From assembly GCF_014196115.1 (NCBI RefSeq), contig NZ_JACIDB010000005.1:62001-126000 (forward strand): a DNA stretch of 64,000 nucleotides. Direction: 5' to 3'. A model generated the notes under the pieces. That model was not told the DNA's origin, did not search any database, and worked only from the letters and a program-made list of their open reading frames with translations. Source of the DNA: Sphingomonas aquatilis. GTDB lineage: Bacteria; Pseudomonadota; Alphaproteobacteria; Sphingomonadales; Sphingomonadaceae. The translations under genes were made by a program, and so were the position numbers. The first letter of the stretch is position 1; each line of letters opens with the position of its first letter. This document shows, in pieces, positions 53,567 through 63,576 of the stretch.

Positions 53567-54379
53567 ATGCCCTCCCATTCCGGCCTCTTCACCGTCATCG
53601 AGCGCGCCGCCCGCAAGGCCGGCACCGCGCTGCGTCGCGACTTCAACGAGGTCCAGCACCTCCAGGTTAGCCGCAAGGGGCCTGCCGACTTCGTGTCGAT
53701 CGCCGACAAGCGTGCCGAGCAGACCCTCTTCGAGGAATTGCGCAAGGCGCGTCCCGACTGGGGCTTCCTGATGGAAGAGGGCGGCGAGGTGAAGGGTGAT
53801 CCCGACAAGCCGCGCTTCATCATCGATCCGCTGGATGGCACGTCGAACTTCCTCCACGGCATCCCGCATTTCGCGATCTCGATCGCGGTCGAGGAGCTGA
53901 CGCCGGCCGGCAAGCGCGAGATCACGACCGCGCTCGTCTATCAGCCGCTGACCGACGAGAGCTTCTGGGCCGAAAAGGGCCGTGGCGCTTGGCTAACCGA
54001 CCAGCGCCTGCGCGTCTCGGCGCGCCGCGATCTGTCGGAAGCGCTGATCGCCACGGGTATCCCGTTCCTGGGGCATGGTGATTTCGTCCAGTGGAGCCGC
54101 ATCTTCGGTGCGGTCGCCCCCGAAGTCGCCGGCATCCGTCGTTTCGGCTCGGCCGCGCTCGACCTCGCCTGGGTCGCCGCGGGTCGCCTCGACGGCTATT
54201 GGGAATCGGGCCTGAAGCCATGGGATACGGCGGCGGGGCTGCTGCTCGTCAAGGAAGCCGGCGGCTATGTCACCGACTTCCGCGGGGCCGACCGGGCGAT
54301 GGAAAAGAACGAATTCCTCGCCGCCAACGACGGCCTGCACGTCAAGCTGCACAAGCTGGTCGCCGGCGCGCTGCGTTAA
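53567..54379 (+). CDS. suhB: Inositol-monophosphatase family protein (SuhB-like)
   Basis: 270-residue metal-dependent phosphatase. MEEGGEVKGD (metal-binding Glu pair), IIDPLDGTSNFLHGIPHF and the C-terminal WDTAAGLLLVKEAGG are complete. Family members hydrolyse myo-inositol phosphate; SuhB also acts in rRNA antitermination. The symbol is by family similarity only. Follows efp across a family A repeat. Confidence 0.92.
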   Translation: MPSHSGLFTVIERAARKAGTALRRDFNEVQHLQVSRKGPADFVSIADKRAEQTLFEELRKARPDWGFLMEEGGEVKGDPDKPRFIIDPLDGTSNFLHGIPHFAISIAVEELTPAGKREITTALVYQPLTDESFWAEKGRGAWLTDQRLRVSARRDLSEALIATGIPFLGHGDFVQWSRIFGAVAPEVAGIRRFGSAALDLAWVAAGRLDGYWESGLKPWDTAAGLLLVKEAGGYVTDFRGADRAMEKNEFLAANDGLHVKLHKLVAGALR

Positions 54380-54391
54380 GCGAGCCGTCCC

Positions 54392-54478
54392 GCACTCACC
54401 CTCGCCCATCGGTGCTGCCCGCCTCTTCCCTCCCCCATCGGGAGAGGGAGGGAGCGGCGTAGCCGCGGAAGGGTGACG
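54392..54478. repeat. Intergenic structured repeat, family A, copy 6
   Basis: Slightly degenerate copy: starts ACTCACCC, inner CCTCTTCCC/GGGAGAGGG, ends GGGTGACGG. Between the suhB-like gene and nuoA; about 110 bp remain before nuoA, which should contain the nuo promoter, although I cannot pick clear boxes there. Confidence 0.75.
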
Positions 54479-54591
54479 GCCTGCGCCTGAACCGCGCCTT
54501 TCTGCGATTCATTCTCACGCCCCACGGCCTTGCCCGACCCGGCGTGGAGGCCTAAAGCCACCCCATTCCTATCGCATGTGCGAGATGCCCT

Positions 54592-54966
54592 TTGGTTGAC
54601 CTGTCGCAATATCTGCCGATCCTGCTTTTCCTGGGCGTCGCTATCGCGCTGTCGAGCACCTTCGTGTTCCTGCCGATGGCGGTGTCGCGGCTGACCGGCA
54701 GCAACAAGCCGAACGAGCAGAAGCTGTCGGAATATGAGTGCGGCTTCCCCGCGTTCGAGGATCCGCGCAGCCAGTTCGACGTGCGTTTTTATCTGGTCGC
54801 GATCCTGTTCATCATCTTCGATCTTGAAGCCGCGTTCCTATATCCTTGGGCAGTCTCGGTTTTCAGCATCGGCTGGACCGCATGGATCTCCATGATGATC
54901 TTCATCGGCGAACTGGCCCTCGGCCTCGTCTACGCCTGGAAAAAGGGAGCGTTGGATTGGGAATGA
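54592..54966 (+). CDS. nuoA: NADH-quinone oxidoreductase subunit A
   Basis: Small membrane subunit of complex I, 124 residues, three helices. The conserved loop [20 protein letters not shown] and the second-helix [15 protein letters not shown] are plain. The frame has no ATG or GTG start; TTG 54592 is the best available. First gene of the nuo operon; its stop overlaps the nuoB ATG. Confidence 0.95.
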   Translation: MVDLSQYLPILLFLGVAIALSSTFVFLPMAVSRLTGSNKPNEQKLSEYECGFPAFEDPRSQFDVRFYLVAILFIIFDLEAAFLYPWAVSVFSIGWTAWISMMIFIGELALGLVYAWKKGALDWE

Positions 54967-55523
54967 CCCCCATGTCCGGACCCGTTGAACTCGATCGCTC
55001 GGCTGCTGGCACCGCTTTGGTGCAGCCGGACCAGGGCTTTTTCGACAGCCTGAACGGCGAGCTGACCGACAAGGGCTTCCTCGTCACTTCGACCGAGGAG
55101 CTGTTCCAGTGGGCGCGTACCGGCTCGCTGTGGTGGATGACGTTCGGCCTCGCCTGCTGCGCGGTCGAGATGATCCACGTCAACATGCCGCGCTACGACC
55201 TCGAACGCTTCGGTGCCGCGCCGCGCGCCAGCCCGCGTCAGTCGGACGTGATGATCGTCGCGGGCACGCTGTGCAACAAAATGGCGCCGGCGCTCCGCAA
55301 GGTCTACGACCAGATGTCGGAGCCGAAGTACGTCATCTCGATGGGCAGCTGCGCCAACGGTGGCGGCTACTACCATTATAGCTACAGCGTCGTGCGCGGT
55401 TGCGATCGCGTGGTGCCGGTGGACATCTATGTCCCCGGCTGCCCGCCGACCGCGGAAGCGCTGCTCTACGGCATCATGCAGTTGCAGCGGAAGATCCGCC
55501 GCAGCGGGAGCATCGAACGGTGA
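54963..55523 (+). CDS. nuoB: NADH-quinone oxidoreductase subunit B
   Basis: Peripheral subunit carrying the N2 [4Fe-4S] cluster next to the quinone site. Cys ligands are seen in [16 protein letters not shown] and [10 protein letters not shown]. 186 residues; the N-terminal ~35 residues form a non-conserved extension. ATG 54963 overlaps the nuoA stop (ATGA); ATG 54972 is an alternative. Confidence 0.97.
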   Translation: MTPMSGPVELDRSAAGTALVQPDQGFFDSLNGELTDKGFLVTSTEELFQWARTGSLWWMTFGLACCAVEMIHVNMPRYDLERFGAAPRASPRQSDVMIVAGTLCNKMAPALRKVYDQMSEPKYVISMGSCANGGGYYHYSYSVVRGCDRVVPVDIYVPGCPPTAEALLYGIMQLQRKIRRSGSIER

Positions 55524-56362
55524 GGGCGCCCGCTCCCGCCTTCGCGGCGAACCTCAACGGTGAAACGATCGAAGCGGTCCGCGCGACGCTCGGCGCGGCG
55601 CTGATCGACGCGGTCGACCAGGTCGGCGAGGTTGCGCTTTACGTGGAGCGTGAAGCGATCGCCGACGCGCTGACCAAGCTGCGCGATACGCCCGGCCTCG
55701 AATATCAGCAGCTGATGGAAATCGCCGGCGTCGACTATCCCGATCGCGTCGAGCGGTTCGAGGTCGTCTATTGCCTCCTGTCGCTGACGCGGAACCACCG
55801 CCTGCACGTCCACGTCGCCACCGACGAGGATAAGCCGGTGCCGTCGGTCACGGGCATCTGGCCGGTCGCCGGTTGGCTGGAGCGCGAGGTGTACGACATG
55901 TACGGCGTGCTGTTCGCCGGGAATGCCGACCTGCGCCGTATCCTGACCGACTATGGTTTCCGCGGCCATCCGCAGCGCAAGGACTTCCCGCTCTCCGGGT
56001 TCGTCGAGATGCGTTATTCGGAAGAGGCGAAGCGCGTCGTCTATCAGCCGGTTCAGCTGGCGCAGGACTTCCGCAACTTCGACTTCCAAAGCCCGTGGGA
56101 AGGCGCGCAATATGTGCTACCGGGCGACGAGAAGGGCATGGTCCCCGAAGCCAAGGGCGCGCCGACGCCGCTGAAGGCGGATACGATCGTCAAGGCGGAT
56201 GCGCCGACGCAGCCGAAGGCGGCGCCTGTCACGAACGAGCCGAAGACCACGGAGGCGCCGTCGCAAACGGGCGCGGGCGAACCGCATGCGGGCAACAAGG
56301 GCGGCGACAAGCCGGCCGCGTCCGACGTGATCCCGACCAAGGGCCAAGGACAGAACCAGTGA
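55520..56362 (+). CDS. nuoC: NADH-quinone oxidoreductase subunit C with long C-terminal tail
   Basis: 30-kDa-type subunit of the complex I peripheral arm. The conserved core ends around [14 protein letters not shown] (family motif [20 protein letters not shown] is present as [12 protein letters not shown]). It is followed by about 85 extra residues rich in Pro, Ala, Lys and Thr, low in complexity (for example [14 protein letters not shown]). Start GTG 55520 overlaps the nuoB stop. 280 residues compared with about 200 for the core family. The tail is a lineage feature, likely disordered. Confidence 0.94.
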   Translation: MRAPAPAFAANLNGETIEAVRATLGAALIDAVDQVGEVALYVEREAIADALTKLRDTPGLEYQQLMEIAGVDYPDRVERFEVVYCLLSLTRNHRLHVHVATDEDKPVPSVTGIWPVAGWLEREVYDMYGVLFAGNADLRRILTDYGFRGHPQRKDFPLSGFVEMRYSEEAKRVVYQPVQLAQDFRNFDFQSPWEGAQYVLPGDEKGMVPEAKGAPTPLKADTIVKADAPTQPKAAPVTNEPKTTEAPSQTGAGEPHAGNKGGDKPAASDVIPTKGQGQNQ

Positions 56363-57594
56363 GCGACTATGTCGACGAACTGATGCACGTCACCGATGCC
56401 GCCGATCCGACGACCGGCGACGTGACGATTCAGAACTACACGATCAACTTCGGCCCGCAGCATCCTGCGGCGCACGGCGTGTTGCGCCTCGTCATGGAGC
56501 TCGACGGCGAGATCATCGAGCGTGTCGATCCGCACGTCGGCCTGCTGCATCGCGGCACCGAAAAGCTGATCGAATACAAGACCTACGCCCAGGCGCTGCC
56601 GTATTTTGACCGGCTCGACTACTGCTCGCCGATGTGCATGGAGCACAGCTTCGTGCTCGCGGTCGAGAAGCTGCTCGATATCGAGGTGCCGCTGCGCGCC
56701 CAATATCTGCGCGTCTTCTTCGCCGAACTGACCCGCATCTCGAACCACATGCTCAACCTCGGAAGCCACGTCATGGACGTCGGCGCGATGACGCCGAACC
56801 TGTGGCTGTTCGAGATCCGCGAGGACTGCCTCAACTTCTTCGAGCGTGCCTCGGGCGCGCGCATGCACCACAATTACATGCGTCCGGGCGGCGTCCATCA
56901 GGACGTGCCGCTCAAGCTGCTGACCGATATCGCCGACTGGCTCGACACGCGCCTGCCGCGCCTGTTCGAGGACGCGATCTCGCTGGTCGCCGACAATCGC
57001 ATCTTCAAGCAGCGCAACGTCGATATCGCGACGGTCAGCCGCGAAGATGCGATCGCCTGGGGCTTCTCCGGCCCGATGATCCGCGCCGCGGGCATTCCCT
57101 GGGATCTGCGCAAGTCGCAGCCCTATGACGCCTATGCGCGCATGGACTTCGACATTCCGGTCGGTACGCGTGGCGACTGCTACGACCGCTTCATGGTGCG
57201 CGTCGAAGAGGTCCGCCAGTCGGCGCGGATCATGAAACAGTGCCTCGCCGAAATGCCGGAAGGGCCGATCGCGTCGACCGACCGCAAGGTCGTTCCGCCC
57301 AAGCGCGCCGAGATGAAGAGTTCGATGGAAGCGCTGATCCATCACTTCAAACTCTACACCGAGGGCTATCACGTCCCGGCCGGCGAAGTGTATGTCGCGA
57401 CCGAAAGCCCCAAGGGCGAGTTCGGCGTGTTCTTGGTCGCCGACGGATCGAACAAGCCCTATCGCTGCAAGATCCGTCCGACCGCGTTCAGCCACTTGCA
57501 GGCCATGGACTTCATGTCGAAGGGCCACATGCTGGCGGATACGACCGCGATCCTGGGCGCGATGGACATCGTGTTCGGCGAGTGCGACCGGTGA
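56359..57594 (+). CDS. nuoD: NADH-quinone oxidoreductase subunit D
   Basis: 49-kDa-type subunit forming the quinone-binding site with Nuo[19 protein letters not shown] and [17 protein letters not shown] are the hallmark. 411 residues, separate from NuoC (not a NuoCD fusion). GTG 56359 overlaps the nuoC stop; its own stop overlaps the next GTG. Confidence 0.97.
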   Translation: MSDYVDELMHVTDAADPTTGDVTIQNYTINFGPQHPAAHGVLRLVMELDGEIIERVDPHVGLLHRGTEKLIEYKTYAQALPYFDRLDYCSPMCMEHSFVLAVEKLLDIEVPLRAQYLRVFFAELTRISNHMLNLGSHVMDVGAMTPNLWLFEIREDCLNFFERASGARMHHNYMRPGGVHQDVPLKLLTDIADWLDTRLPRLFEDAISLVADNRIFKQRNVDIATVSREDAIAWGFSGPMIRAAGIPWDLRKSQPYDAYARMDFDIPVGTRGDCYDRFMVRVEEVRQSARIMKQCLAEMPEGPIASTDRKVVPPKRAEMKSSMEALIHHFKLYTEGYHVPAGEVYVATESPKGEFGVFLVADGSNKPYRCKIRPTAFSHLQAMDFMSKGHMLADTTAILGAMDIVFGECDR

Positions 57595-57929
57595 GCATCG
57601 ACCGGTCCGGCATCGCGCACGCCATGATCGCGCGCTACAATGCGCAGGACGTCGACGCCTATGTCGCGTTCATGACCGACGATGCCTGCGAGGCGGGCTA
57701 TCGCGGCGCCGTGCTGCGCGAGGGCCGGGAAGGCGTGCGGTCGGGCCTCAAGGCGATGTTCGCGCAATATCCGCAAAATCGTGCGGACATTCTCGCGACG
57801 TTCGAGCTGGGGGAAACGGTCGTCCTGCATGAGGCGGTCGAGCGTGCGCCCGGTGGCGAGACGTTCGAAGTCATGTCCGTCTATTCGTTTGAAGGCGACA
57901 AGGTGTCGCGCGTGGAGTTCATCCGCTGA
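57591..57929 (+). CDS. NTF2/SnoaL-like protein inside the nuo operon
   Basis: 112-residue protein of the NTF2-like (SnoaL/DUF4440-type) cone fold: [20 protein letters not shown], then [20 protein letters not shown] and a C-terminal [19 protein letters not shown]. It overlaps nuoD by 4 nt (GTGA) and nuoE by 1 nt, so it is translated with the complex I subunits. Such folds bind small molecules or act as isomerases; a role in complex I is only suggested by position. Confidence 0.85.
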   Translation: MSIDRSGIAHAMIARYNAQDVDAYVAFMTDDACEAGYRGAVLREGREGVRSGLKAMFAQYPQNRADILATFELGETVVLHEAVERAPGGETFEVMSVYSFEGDKVSRVEFIR

Positions 57930-58597
57930 TGGCTGAAGCAGCCCAGATCCCCGACGAAGCCGAAACCCGCGCACGCTGGGGCGGTTTCGCGTGGACCGAA
58001 GAGAACCAGAAGAAGGCGAACGAGATCCTCGCGCGCTATCCCGCCGGTCGTGAGCAGTCGGCCTCGATCCCGTTCCTCGACCTGGCGCAGCGTCAGGTCG
58101 GTGCGGAAACGCAGACGCAAGGCTGGCTGCCGGTTCCGGTGATCGAGTTCGTCGCGCGCCAGATCGGCGTGCCGTACATGCGCGTGTTCGAGGTCGCGAC
58201 CTTTTACACGATGTTCAACCTCGCGCCGGTCGGCCGCTATCACGTCCAGGTCTGCGGCACGACGCCGTGCATGCTGCGCGGGTCGGACGACGTGCTGGCG
58301 GCGTGCAAGAACAAGGGGCTGATCAAGGGCAAGACGACGCCCGATGGTCTGTTCACGCTGACCGAGGTCGAGTGCCTCGGCACCTGCGCCAACGCGCCGA
58401 TGGTCCAGATCAACGACGACAATTACGAGGACCTCGACTACGATCGCACCATCGCGGTGCTGGAGGCGTTGGCCAAGGGTGAACAGCCGAAGACCGGCTC
58501 CACCATCGGCCGCCAGACGAGCTGCCCCGAAGGCGGCCCGACGACGCTGACCGCGATGACGCAAGAGAACCATGATTACCGGAGCGAGTGGGCCTGA
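57929..58597 (+). CDS. nuoE: NADH-quinone oxidoreductase subunit E
   Basis: 24-kDa-type subunit with the N1a [2Fe-2S] cluster. Cys ligands are in [10 protein letters not shown] and [11 protein letters not shown]. 222 residues, with a C-terminal tail beyond the cluster domain. ATG 57929 overlaps the preceding stop by one base. Confidence 0.96.
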   Translation: MAEAAQIPDEAETRARWGGFAWTEENQKKANEILARYPAGREQSASIPFLDLAQRQVGAETQTQGWLPVPVIEFVARQIGVPYMRVFEVATFYTMFNLAPVGRYHVQVCGTTPCMLRGSDDVLAACKNKGLIKGKTTPDGLFTLTEVECLGTCANAPMVQINDDNYEDLDYDRTIAVLEALAKGEQPKTGSTIGRQTSCPEGGPTTLTAMTQENHDYRSEWA

Positions 58598-59901
58598 TGC
58601 TTGCCGACAAGGATCGCATCTTCACCAACGTCTACGGGTTCCAGCCTTGGAACCTGCAGGCGGCGTTGAAGCGTGGCGACTGGGACAATACCAAGGCGCT
58701 GATGGCGCTCGGCCAGGACGCGATCATTGACGTCATCAAGGCGTCGGGTCTTCGCGGTCGTGGCGGCGCGGGCTTCCCCACGGGCACCAAATGGTCGTTC
58801 ATGCCGAAGGAGCCGAAGCCCGATCGGCCGAACTTCCTCGTCATCAACGCCGATGAATCCGAACCCGGTTCGTGCAAGGACCGCGAGATCATCCGCCACG
58901 ATCCGCATAAGCTGATCGAGGGCGCGCTGATCGCCGGCTTCGCGATGCGCGCGCGCGCCGCCTACATCTACATTCGCGGCGAATATATCCGCGAGGCGGA
59001 GACGCTGTTTGCGGCCGTCGCCGAGGCGTATGACGCCGGGCTGATCGGCAAGAATGCCTGCGGTTCGGGCTACGACTTCGACGTCTTCGTCCATCGTGGC
59101 GCCGGCGCATACATCTGCGGCGAAGAGACCGCGATGCTCGAAAGCCTCGAAGGCAAGAAGGGGCAGCCGCGCCTCAAGCCGCCGTTCCCGGCGGGTGCGG
59201 GTCTGTATGGCTGCCCGACGACGGTCAACAACGTCGAATCGATCGCGGTCGGCCCGACGATCCTGCGGCGCGGCGCCGAATGGTTCTCCAGCTTCGGCCG
59301 TGAGAACAACAAGGGCACCAAGCTCTTCCAGATCAGCGGCCATGTGAACAAGCCCTGCGTCGTCGAAGACGCGATGGGCCTCACCTTCCGCGAGCTGATC
59401 GAGACGCATTGCGGTGGTATCCGTGGAGGCTGGGACAATCTGCTGGCGGTCATCCCCGGCGGTTCGTCGGTGCCGCTGGTGCCCGCCAAGGACATCATCG
59501 ATGCGCCGATGGACTTCGATGGCCTGAAGGCGGTCGGTTCCGCCCTCGGCACCGCGGCGGTGATCGTCATGGACAAGTCGACCGACATCGTCCGCGCGAT
59601 CAGCCGGATCAGCTACTTCTACAAGCACGAGAGCTGCGGCCAGTGTACGCCGTGCCGCGAAGGCACCGGCTGGATGTGGCGCGTGATGGAGCGGCTGCGC
59701 ACCGGCGATGCCGACATCGCCGAGATCGACACGCTGCAGCAGGTGACGAAGCAGGTGGAAGGCCACACGATCTGTGCGCTGGGCGATGCCGCCGCCTGGC
59801 CGATCCAGGGCCTCATCCGCCACTTCCGCCCGGAACTGGAACGTCGCATCAACTCGCGCAACGGTGGCGATCTCGCCCCGATGCAGGAAGCTGCCGAATA
59901 A
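58597..59901 (+). CDS. nuoF: NADH-quinone oxidoreductase subunit F
   Basis: 51-kDa-type subunit binding NADH, FMN and the N3 cluster. [32 protein letters not shown] and the ligand motif [12 protein letters not shown] are complete. ATG 58597 shares one base with the nuoE stop; a GTG three codons earlier is possible. 434 residues, normal. Confidence 0.97.
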   Translation: MLADKDRIFTNVYGFQPWNLQAALKRGDWDNTKALMALGQDAIIDVIKASGLRGRGGAGFPTGTKWSFMPKEPKPDRPNFLVINADESEPGSCKDREIIRHDPHKLIEGALIAGFAMRARAAYIYIRGEYIREAETLFAAVAEAYDAGLIGKNACGSGYDFDVFVHRGAGAYICGEETAMLESLEGKKGQPRLKPPFPAGAGLYGCPTTVNNVESIAVGPTILRRGAEWFSSFGRENNKGTKLFQISGHVNKPCVVEDAMGLTFRELIETHCGGIRGGWDNLLAVIPGGSSVPLVPAKDIIDAPMDFDGLKAVGSALGTAAVIVMDKSTDIVRAISRISYFYKHESCGQCTPCREGTGWMWRVMERLRTGDADIAEIDTLQQVTKQVEGHTICALGDAAAWPIQGLIRHFRPELERRINSRNGGDLAPMQEAAE

Positions 59902-61904
59902 TGCCGAAGCTTAAAGTAGACGGGATCGAGGTCGAGGTGCCGCAGGGAGCCACCGTGCTCCAGGCTTGCGAGGCGGCGGGCAAGGAAATCCCGCGCTTCT
60001 GCTACCACGAACGGCTGTCGATCGCTGGCAATTGCCGCATGTGCCTCGTCGAGGTGAAGCCGGGGCCCCCCAAGCCCCAGGCGTCGTGCGCGCTGCCCGC
60101 CGCGGACAATCAGGAAGTGTTCACCACCACGCCGATGGTGAAGAACGCGCGCGAAGGCGTGATGGAATTCCTGCTGATCAACCATCCGCTCGACTGCCCG
60201 ATCTGCGATCAGGGCGGCGAGTGCGACCTGCAGGACCAGTCCGTCGCCTACGGCAAGGGCCACAGCCGCTACACCGAGAACAAGCGGGCTGTGACCGAGA
60301 AGTATATGGGGCCGATCGTCAAGACGATCATGACCCGCTGCATCCAATGCACCCGCTGCGTCCGCTTCGCGGAAGAGGTTGCGGGCGTGGAGGAAATCGG
60401 CGCGATCTATCGCGGCGAGGACATGCAGATCACCAGCTACCTCGAACAGGCAGTGACGAGTGAGCTGAGCGGCAACGTCGTCGACCTGTGCCCGGTCGGT
60501 GCGCTGACATCGAAGCCCTACGCCTATGAAGCGCGGCCGTGGGAGCTCAAGAAGACGCTGACGATCGACGTCCAGGACGCGGTAGGCACCAACATCCGCC
60601 TCGACAGCCGCGGCCGTCAGGTGCTGCGCTGCGTCCCGCGCATCAACGAAGACGTCAACGAGGAATGGGCGCACGACAAGACGCGCCACCACGTCGATGG
60701 CCTGGTGCGTCGCCGCCTCGATCGTCCCTATGTGCGCCGTGACGGCAAGCTCGTCGCGGTCAGCTGGGACGAGGCGTTCGGCGTGATCAAGGATCGCGTC
60801 GCCGCAGCCGGATCGAACGTCGCTGCGGTGGCAGGCGATCTCGTCGATTGCGAGACGATGTATGCCGCCAAGGCGTTGCTCGCGACGCTCGGTTCGACCA
60901 AGCTTGAAGGCCGCCAGACCGGCATGGACTATGATACGTCCAGCCTCGCCGCGGTGAACTTCAACACCACGATCGCGGGCGTCGAACAGGCGGACGCGAT
61001 CCTGCTGGTCGGCACCAATCTGCGCTGGGAAGCGCCGCTGATCAACACGCGCATCCGCAAGGCAATCAAAAAGGGCGCGAAGGTTTTCGCGATCGGGTCG
61101 GAGACGGAGCTGACCTACAAGGTCGAATGGCTCGGCGCCGATCTGTCGCTGCTCGGCAATCTGCCGGAGGCTGCGGCCAAGATTTTCACCGACGCCAAGG
61201 CGCCGATGGTGATCGTCGGCGGTGGTGCGCTGAAGGGTGGCCATGGCGCCGCACTCGCCTTCGCCAAGCAGTTCAACCTGGTGCGTGACGGCTGGAACGG
61301 CTTCAACGTCGTTCACATGGCGGCGAGCCGCATGGGCGGGTTGATGCTCGGCTATGCGCAGAAGGGCGGCATTGCCGATCTGCGCGACGCGGGTGTCACC
61401 TTCTTCCTGGGCGCGGACGAGGTGGATTTCACCGCGTTCGGCGGCTTCAAGGTCTATATCGGCCATCACGGTGATCAGGGCGCGCATCATGCCGATGTGA
61501 TCCTGCCGGGTGCGACCTATGCCGAAAAGTCGGGCACCTGGGTCAACACCGAAGGCCGCGTCCAGCGTGGCGAGCGCGCGGTGTTCGCACCGGGCGACGC
61601 GCGCGAAGACTGGACGATCTTCCGCGCCTTGTCGGAAGTGCTCGGCCACACGCTGCCGTTCGACACACTCGCCGGCCTGCGCGAAGCGATGGCGACCGAG
61701 GTGCCGGCGCTGCGCCATGTCGGTCAGCTGGCCGGTTACGCATGGAACCCGCCGGCGCTGGATGGCGCAGGGCAGGGGAGCCTTTCCGGCTATCCGATCA
61801 AGGACTTTTATCTGACCAACGCCATCTGCCGCGCGTCCCCGACGATGCAGCGCTGCTCGGCCGAACTGGTCCATGGCGAGACGTTCGCGGAGGCGGCGGA
61901 GTGA
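59901..61904 (+). CDS. nuoG: NADH-quinone oxidoreductase subunit G
   Basis: 75-kDa-type iron-sulfur subunit, 667 residues. N-terminal [2Fe-2S] domain ([15 protein letters not shown]), His/Cys ligands in [16 protein letters not shown], [4Fe-4S] motif [10 protein letters not shown] with CPVGAL, then a molybdopterin-oxidoreductase-like domain without a cofactor site. ATG 59901 overlaps the nuoF stop; the upstream open part is a shadow. Confidence 0.97.
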   Translation: MPKLKVDGIEVEVPQGATVLQACEAAGKEIPRFCYHERLSIAGNCRMCLVEVKPGPPKPQASCALPAADNQEVFTTTPMVKNAREGVMEFLLINHPLDCPICDQGGECDLQDQSVAYGKGHSRYTENKRAVTEKYMGPIVKTIMTRCIQCTRCVRFAEEVAGVEEIGAIYRGEDMQITSYLEQAVTSELSGNVVDLCPVGALTSKPYAYEARPWELKKTLTIDVQDAVGTNIRLDSRGRQVLRCVPRINEDVNEEWAHDKTRHHVDGLVRRRLDRPYVRRDGKLVAVSWDEAFGVIKDRVAAAGSNVAAVAGDLVDCETMYAAKALLATLGSTKLEGRQTGMDYDTSSLAAVNFNTTIAGVEQADAILLVGTNLRWEAPLINTRIRKAIKKGAKVFAIGSETELTYKVEWLGADLSLLGNLPEAAAKIFTDAKAPMVIVGGGALKGGHGAALAFAKQFNLVRDGWNGFNVVHMAASRMGGLMLGYAQKGGIADLRDAGVTFFLGADEVDFTAFGGFKVYIGHHGDQGAHHADVILPGATYAEKSGTWVNTEGRVQRGERAVFAPGDAREDWTIFRALSEVLGHTLPFDTLAGLREAMATEVPALRHVGQLAGYAWNPPALDGAGQGSLSGYPIKDFYLTNAICRASPTMQRCSAELVHGETFAEAAE

Positions 61905-62950
61905 CCGATTTCTTCAACACCACGGTCGGGCTGCCCTATGGCTGGGCGTGGTTCGTCTCGACCATCATCGGCATCTTGGTCATCGCGCTGCCGCTGATGC
62001 TCGCGGTCGCGATGATCATTTACGCCGATCGCAAGATTTGGGCGGCGATGGCGCTGCGACGCGGTCCGAACGTCGTCGGCCCGCTCGGCCTGCTTCAGTC
62101 GTTCGCCGACGGCCTCAAGGTCTTCCTGCAGGAAACGATCGTGCCGGCCGCGGCCAATCGCACGCTGTTCCTGCTGGCGCCGATCATCACCTTTACGGTG
62201 GCGTTGATCGTGTGGGCGGTGGTGCCGTTTGGGGCGGGCGTGGTGCTGTCCGACATCAACGTCGGCCTGCTCTACGTGCTCGCAGCCTCTTCGCTCGGCG
62301 TCTACGGCATCATCCTGTCGGGCTGGGCGTCTAACTCGAAATACCCCTTCTATTCGGCGCTCCGTGCCGCCGCGCAGATGGTGAGCTACGAAGTCGCGAT
62401 CGGCTTCGTCCTCGTCACGGTCGTGCTGTGGGCGGGCAGCTTCAACCTGTCCGCGATCGTGCTGGCGCAGCAGAACCTCTACGGCCTGCCGATCAACGGC
62501 TTCGTGCTCAACCCGCTGCTCTTCCCGATGTCAGTGGTGTTCCTCATCTCGTCGATGGCGGAAACGCAGCGCGCGCCGTTCGACCTGACCGAGGCGGAGA
62601 GCGAGCTCGTCGCCGGGTATCAGACCGAATATAGCTCGATGAGCTTCGCGCTCTTCTGGCTCGGCGAATATGCCAACGTGCTCTTGATGTGTGCGCTCAA
62701 CGCGACGCTATTCTGGGGTGGCTGGCTGCCGTTCTTCAACTTCGCGCCGTTCACCTGGGTGCCGGGGATCATCAATCTCTTCATCAAGATGCTGATCTTC
62801 TTCTTCATCTTCAGCTGGGTGAAGGCGACCGTCCCGCGCTACCGCTACGATCAGCTGATGCGTTTGGGGTGGAAGGTGTTCCTGCCGCTGTCGCTGCTCT
62901 GGGTGTTCCTGGTGTCGGGCGTGCTGATGTGGATGCGGGTGCCGCTATGA
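61901..62950 (+). CDS. nuoH: NADH-quinone oxidoreductase subunit H
   Basis: Membrane subunit at the interface with the peripheral arm, lining the quinone tunnel. 349 residues, about eight helices; [19 protein letters not shown] and [20 protein letters not shown] are the family signatures. GTG 61901 overlaps the nuoG stop (GTGA). Its stop overlaps the next small ORF's ATG. Confidence 0.97.
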   Translation: MTDFFNTTVGLPYGWAWFVSTIIGILVIALPLMLAVAMIIYADRKIWAAMALRRGPNVVGPLGLLQSFADGLKVFLQETIVPAAANRTLFLLAPIITFTVALIVWAVVPFGAGVVLSDINVGLLYVLAASSLGVYGIILSGWASNSKYPFYSALRAAAQMVSYEVAIGFVLVTVVLWAGSFNLSAIVLAQQNLYGLPINGFVLNPLLFPMSVVFLISSMAETQRAPFDLTEAESELVAGYQTEYSSMSFALFWLGEYANVLLMCALNATLFWGGWLPFFNFAPFTWVPGIINLFIKMLIFFFIFSWVKATVPRYRYDQLMRLGWKVFLPLSLLWVFLVSGVLMWMRVPL

Positions 62951-63051
62951 GCGCCATGCTCGCCAGCAACCTGTGGCGCCGTGCCTTGGGCGGCGTGATT
63001 ATCGGATTGACGGTCGTCGCCATCGACCGGGTTATGGGGTTCGGATCGTGA
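62947..63051 (+). CDS. 34-residue membrane protein between nuoH and nuoI
   Basis: Small ORF encoding [16 protein letters not shown], then a hydrophobic stretch ([10 protein letters not shown]) and a short tail [11 protein letters not shown] 62947 overlaps the nuoH stop by 4 nt, and its own stop overlaps the nuoI GTG by 4 nt. This double coupling, in a chain where every nuo gene is coupled, is the main evidence that it is translated. No family recognised. One membrane span is likely; an accessory complex I peptide is possible. Confidence 0.7.
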   Translation: MSAMLASNLWRRALGGVIIGLTVVAIDRVMGFGS

Positions 63052-63533
63052 CCGTAGGTCAACTCGTCAAATCGTTCACGCTCTGGGAGTTCGTGAAGGC
63101 GCACGCCCTCACGCTGAAGTATTTCTTCAAGCCCAAGGCGACGATCAACTATCCCTACGAGCGCAATCCGATCTCGCCGCGCTTCCGCGGTGAGCATGCG
63201 CTACGCCGCTATCCCAATGGCGAGGAACGCTGCATCGCGTGTAAGCTGTGCGAAGCGGTGTGCCCGGCGCAGGCGATCACGATCGAGGCCGAACCGCGCG
63301 ATGACGGCAGCCGCCGCACGACGCGCTACGACATCGACATGACCAAATGCATCTATTGCGGCCTGTGTCAGGAAGCGTGCCCGGTCGACGCGATCGTCGA
63401 AGGGCCGAACTACGAATTTTCGACCGAAACGCGCGAAGAGCTGATCTACGACAAGGCCAAGCTCCTCGACAACGGTGACCGCTGGGAGCGGGCGATCGCG
63501 GCGAACCTTGCCGCCGATGCGCCGTACCGTTAA
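63048..63533 (+). CDS. nuoI: NADH-quinone oxidoreductase subunit I
   Basis: Ferredoxin-like subunit holding clusters N6a and N6b. Two motifs [15 protein letters not shown] and [15 protein letters not shown] are complete. 161 residues, family length. GTG 63048 overlaps the stop of the 34-residue ORF. Confidence 0.97.
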   Translation: MTVGQLVKSFTLWEFVKAHALTLKYFFKPKATINYPYERNPISPRFRGEHALRRYPNGEERCIACKLCEAVCPAQAITIEAEPRDDGSRRTTRYDIDMTKCIYCGLCQEACPVDAIVEGPNYEFSTETREELIYDKAKLLDNGDRWERAIAANLAADAPYR

Positions 63534-63576
63534 TGCGCGCCGCACTTGATTCCGGGCTGAGGGGGCCGACCAACTC

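Noticed and set aside
59619-61874. 751-codon open frame on the minus strand opposite nuoG
   Set aside because: Antisense shadow of a high-GC gene. The plus strand encodes a complete NuoG with all cluster ligands; the minus product shows no recognisable motif.
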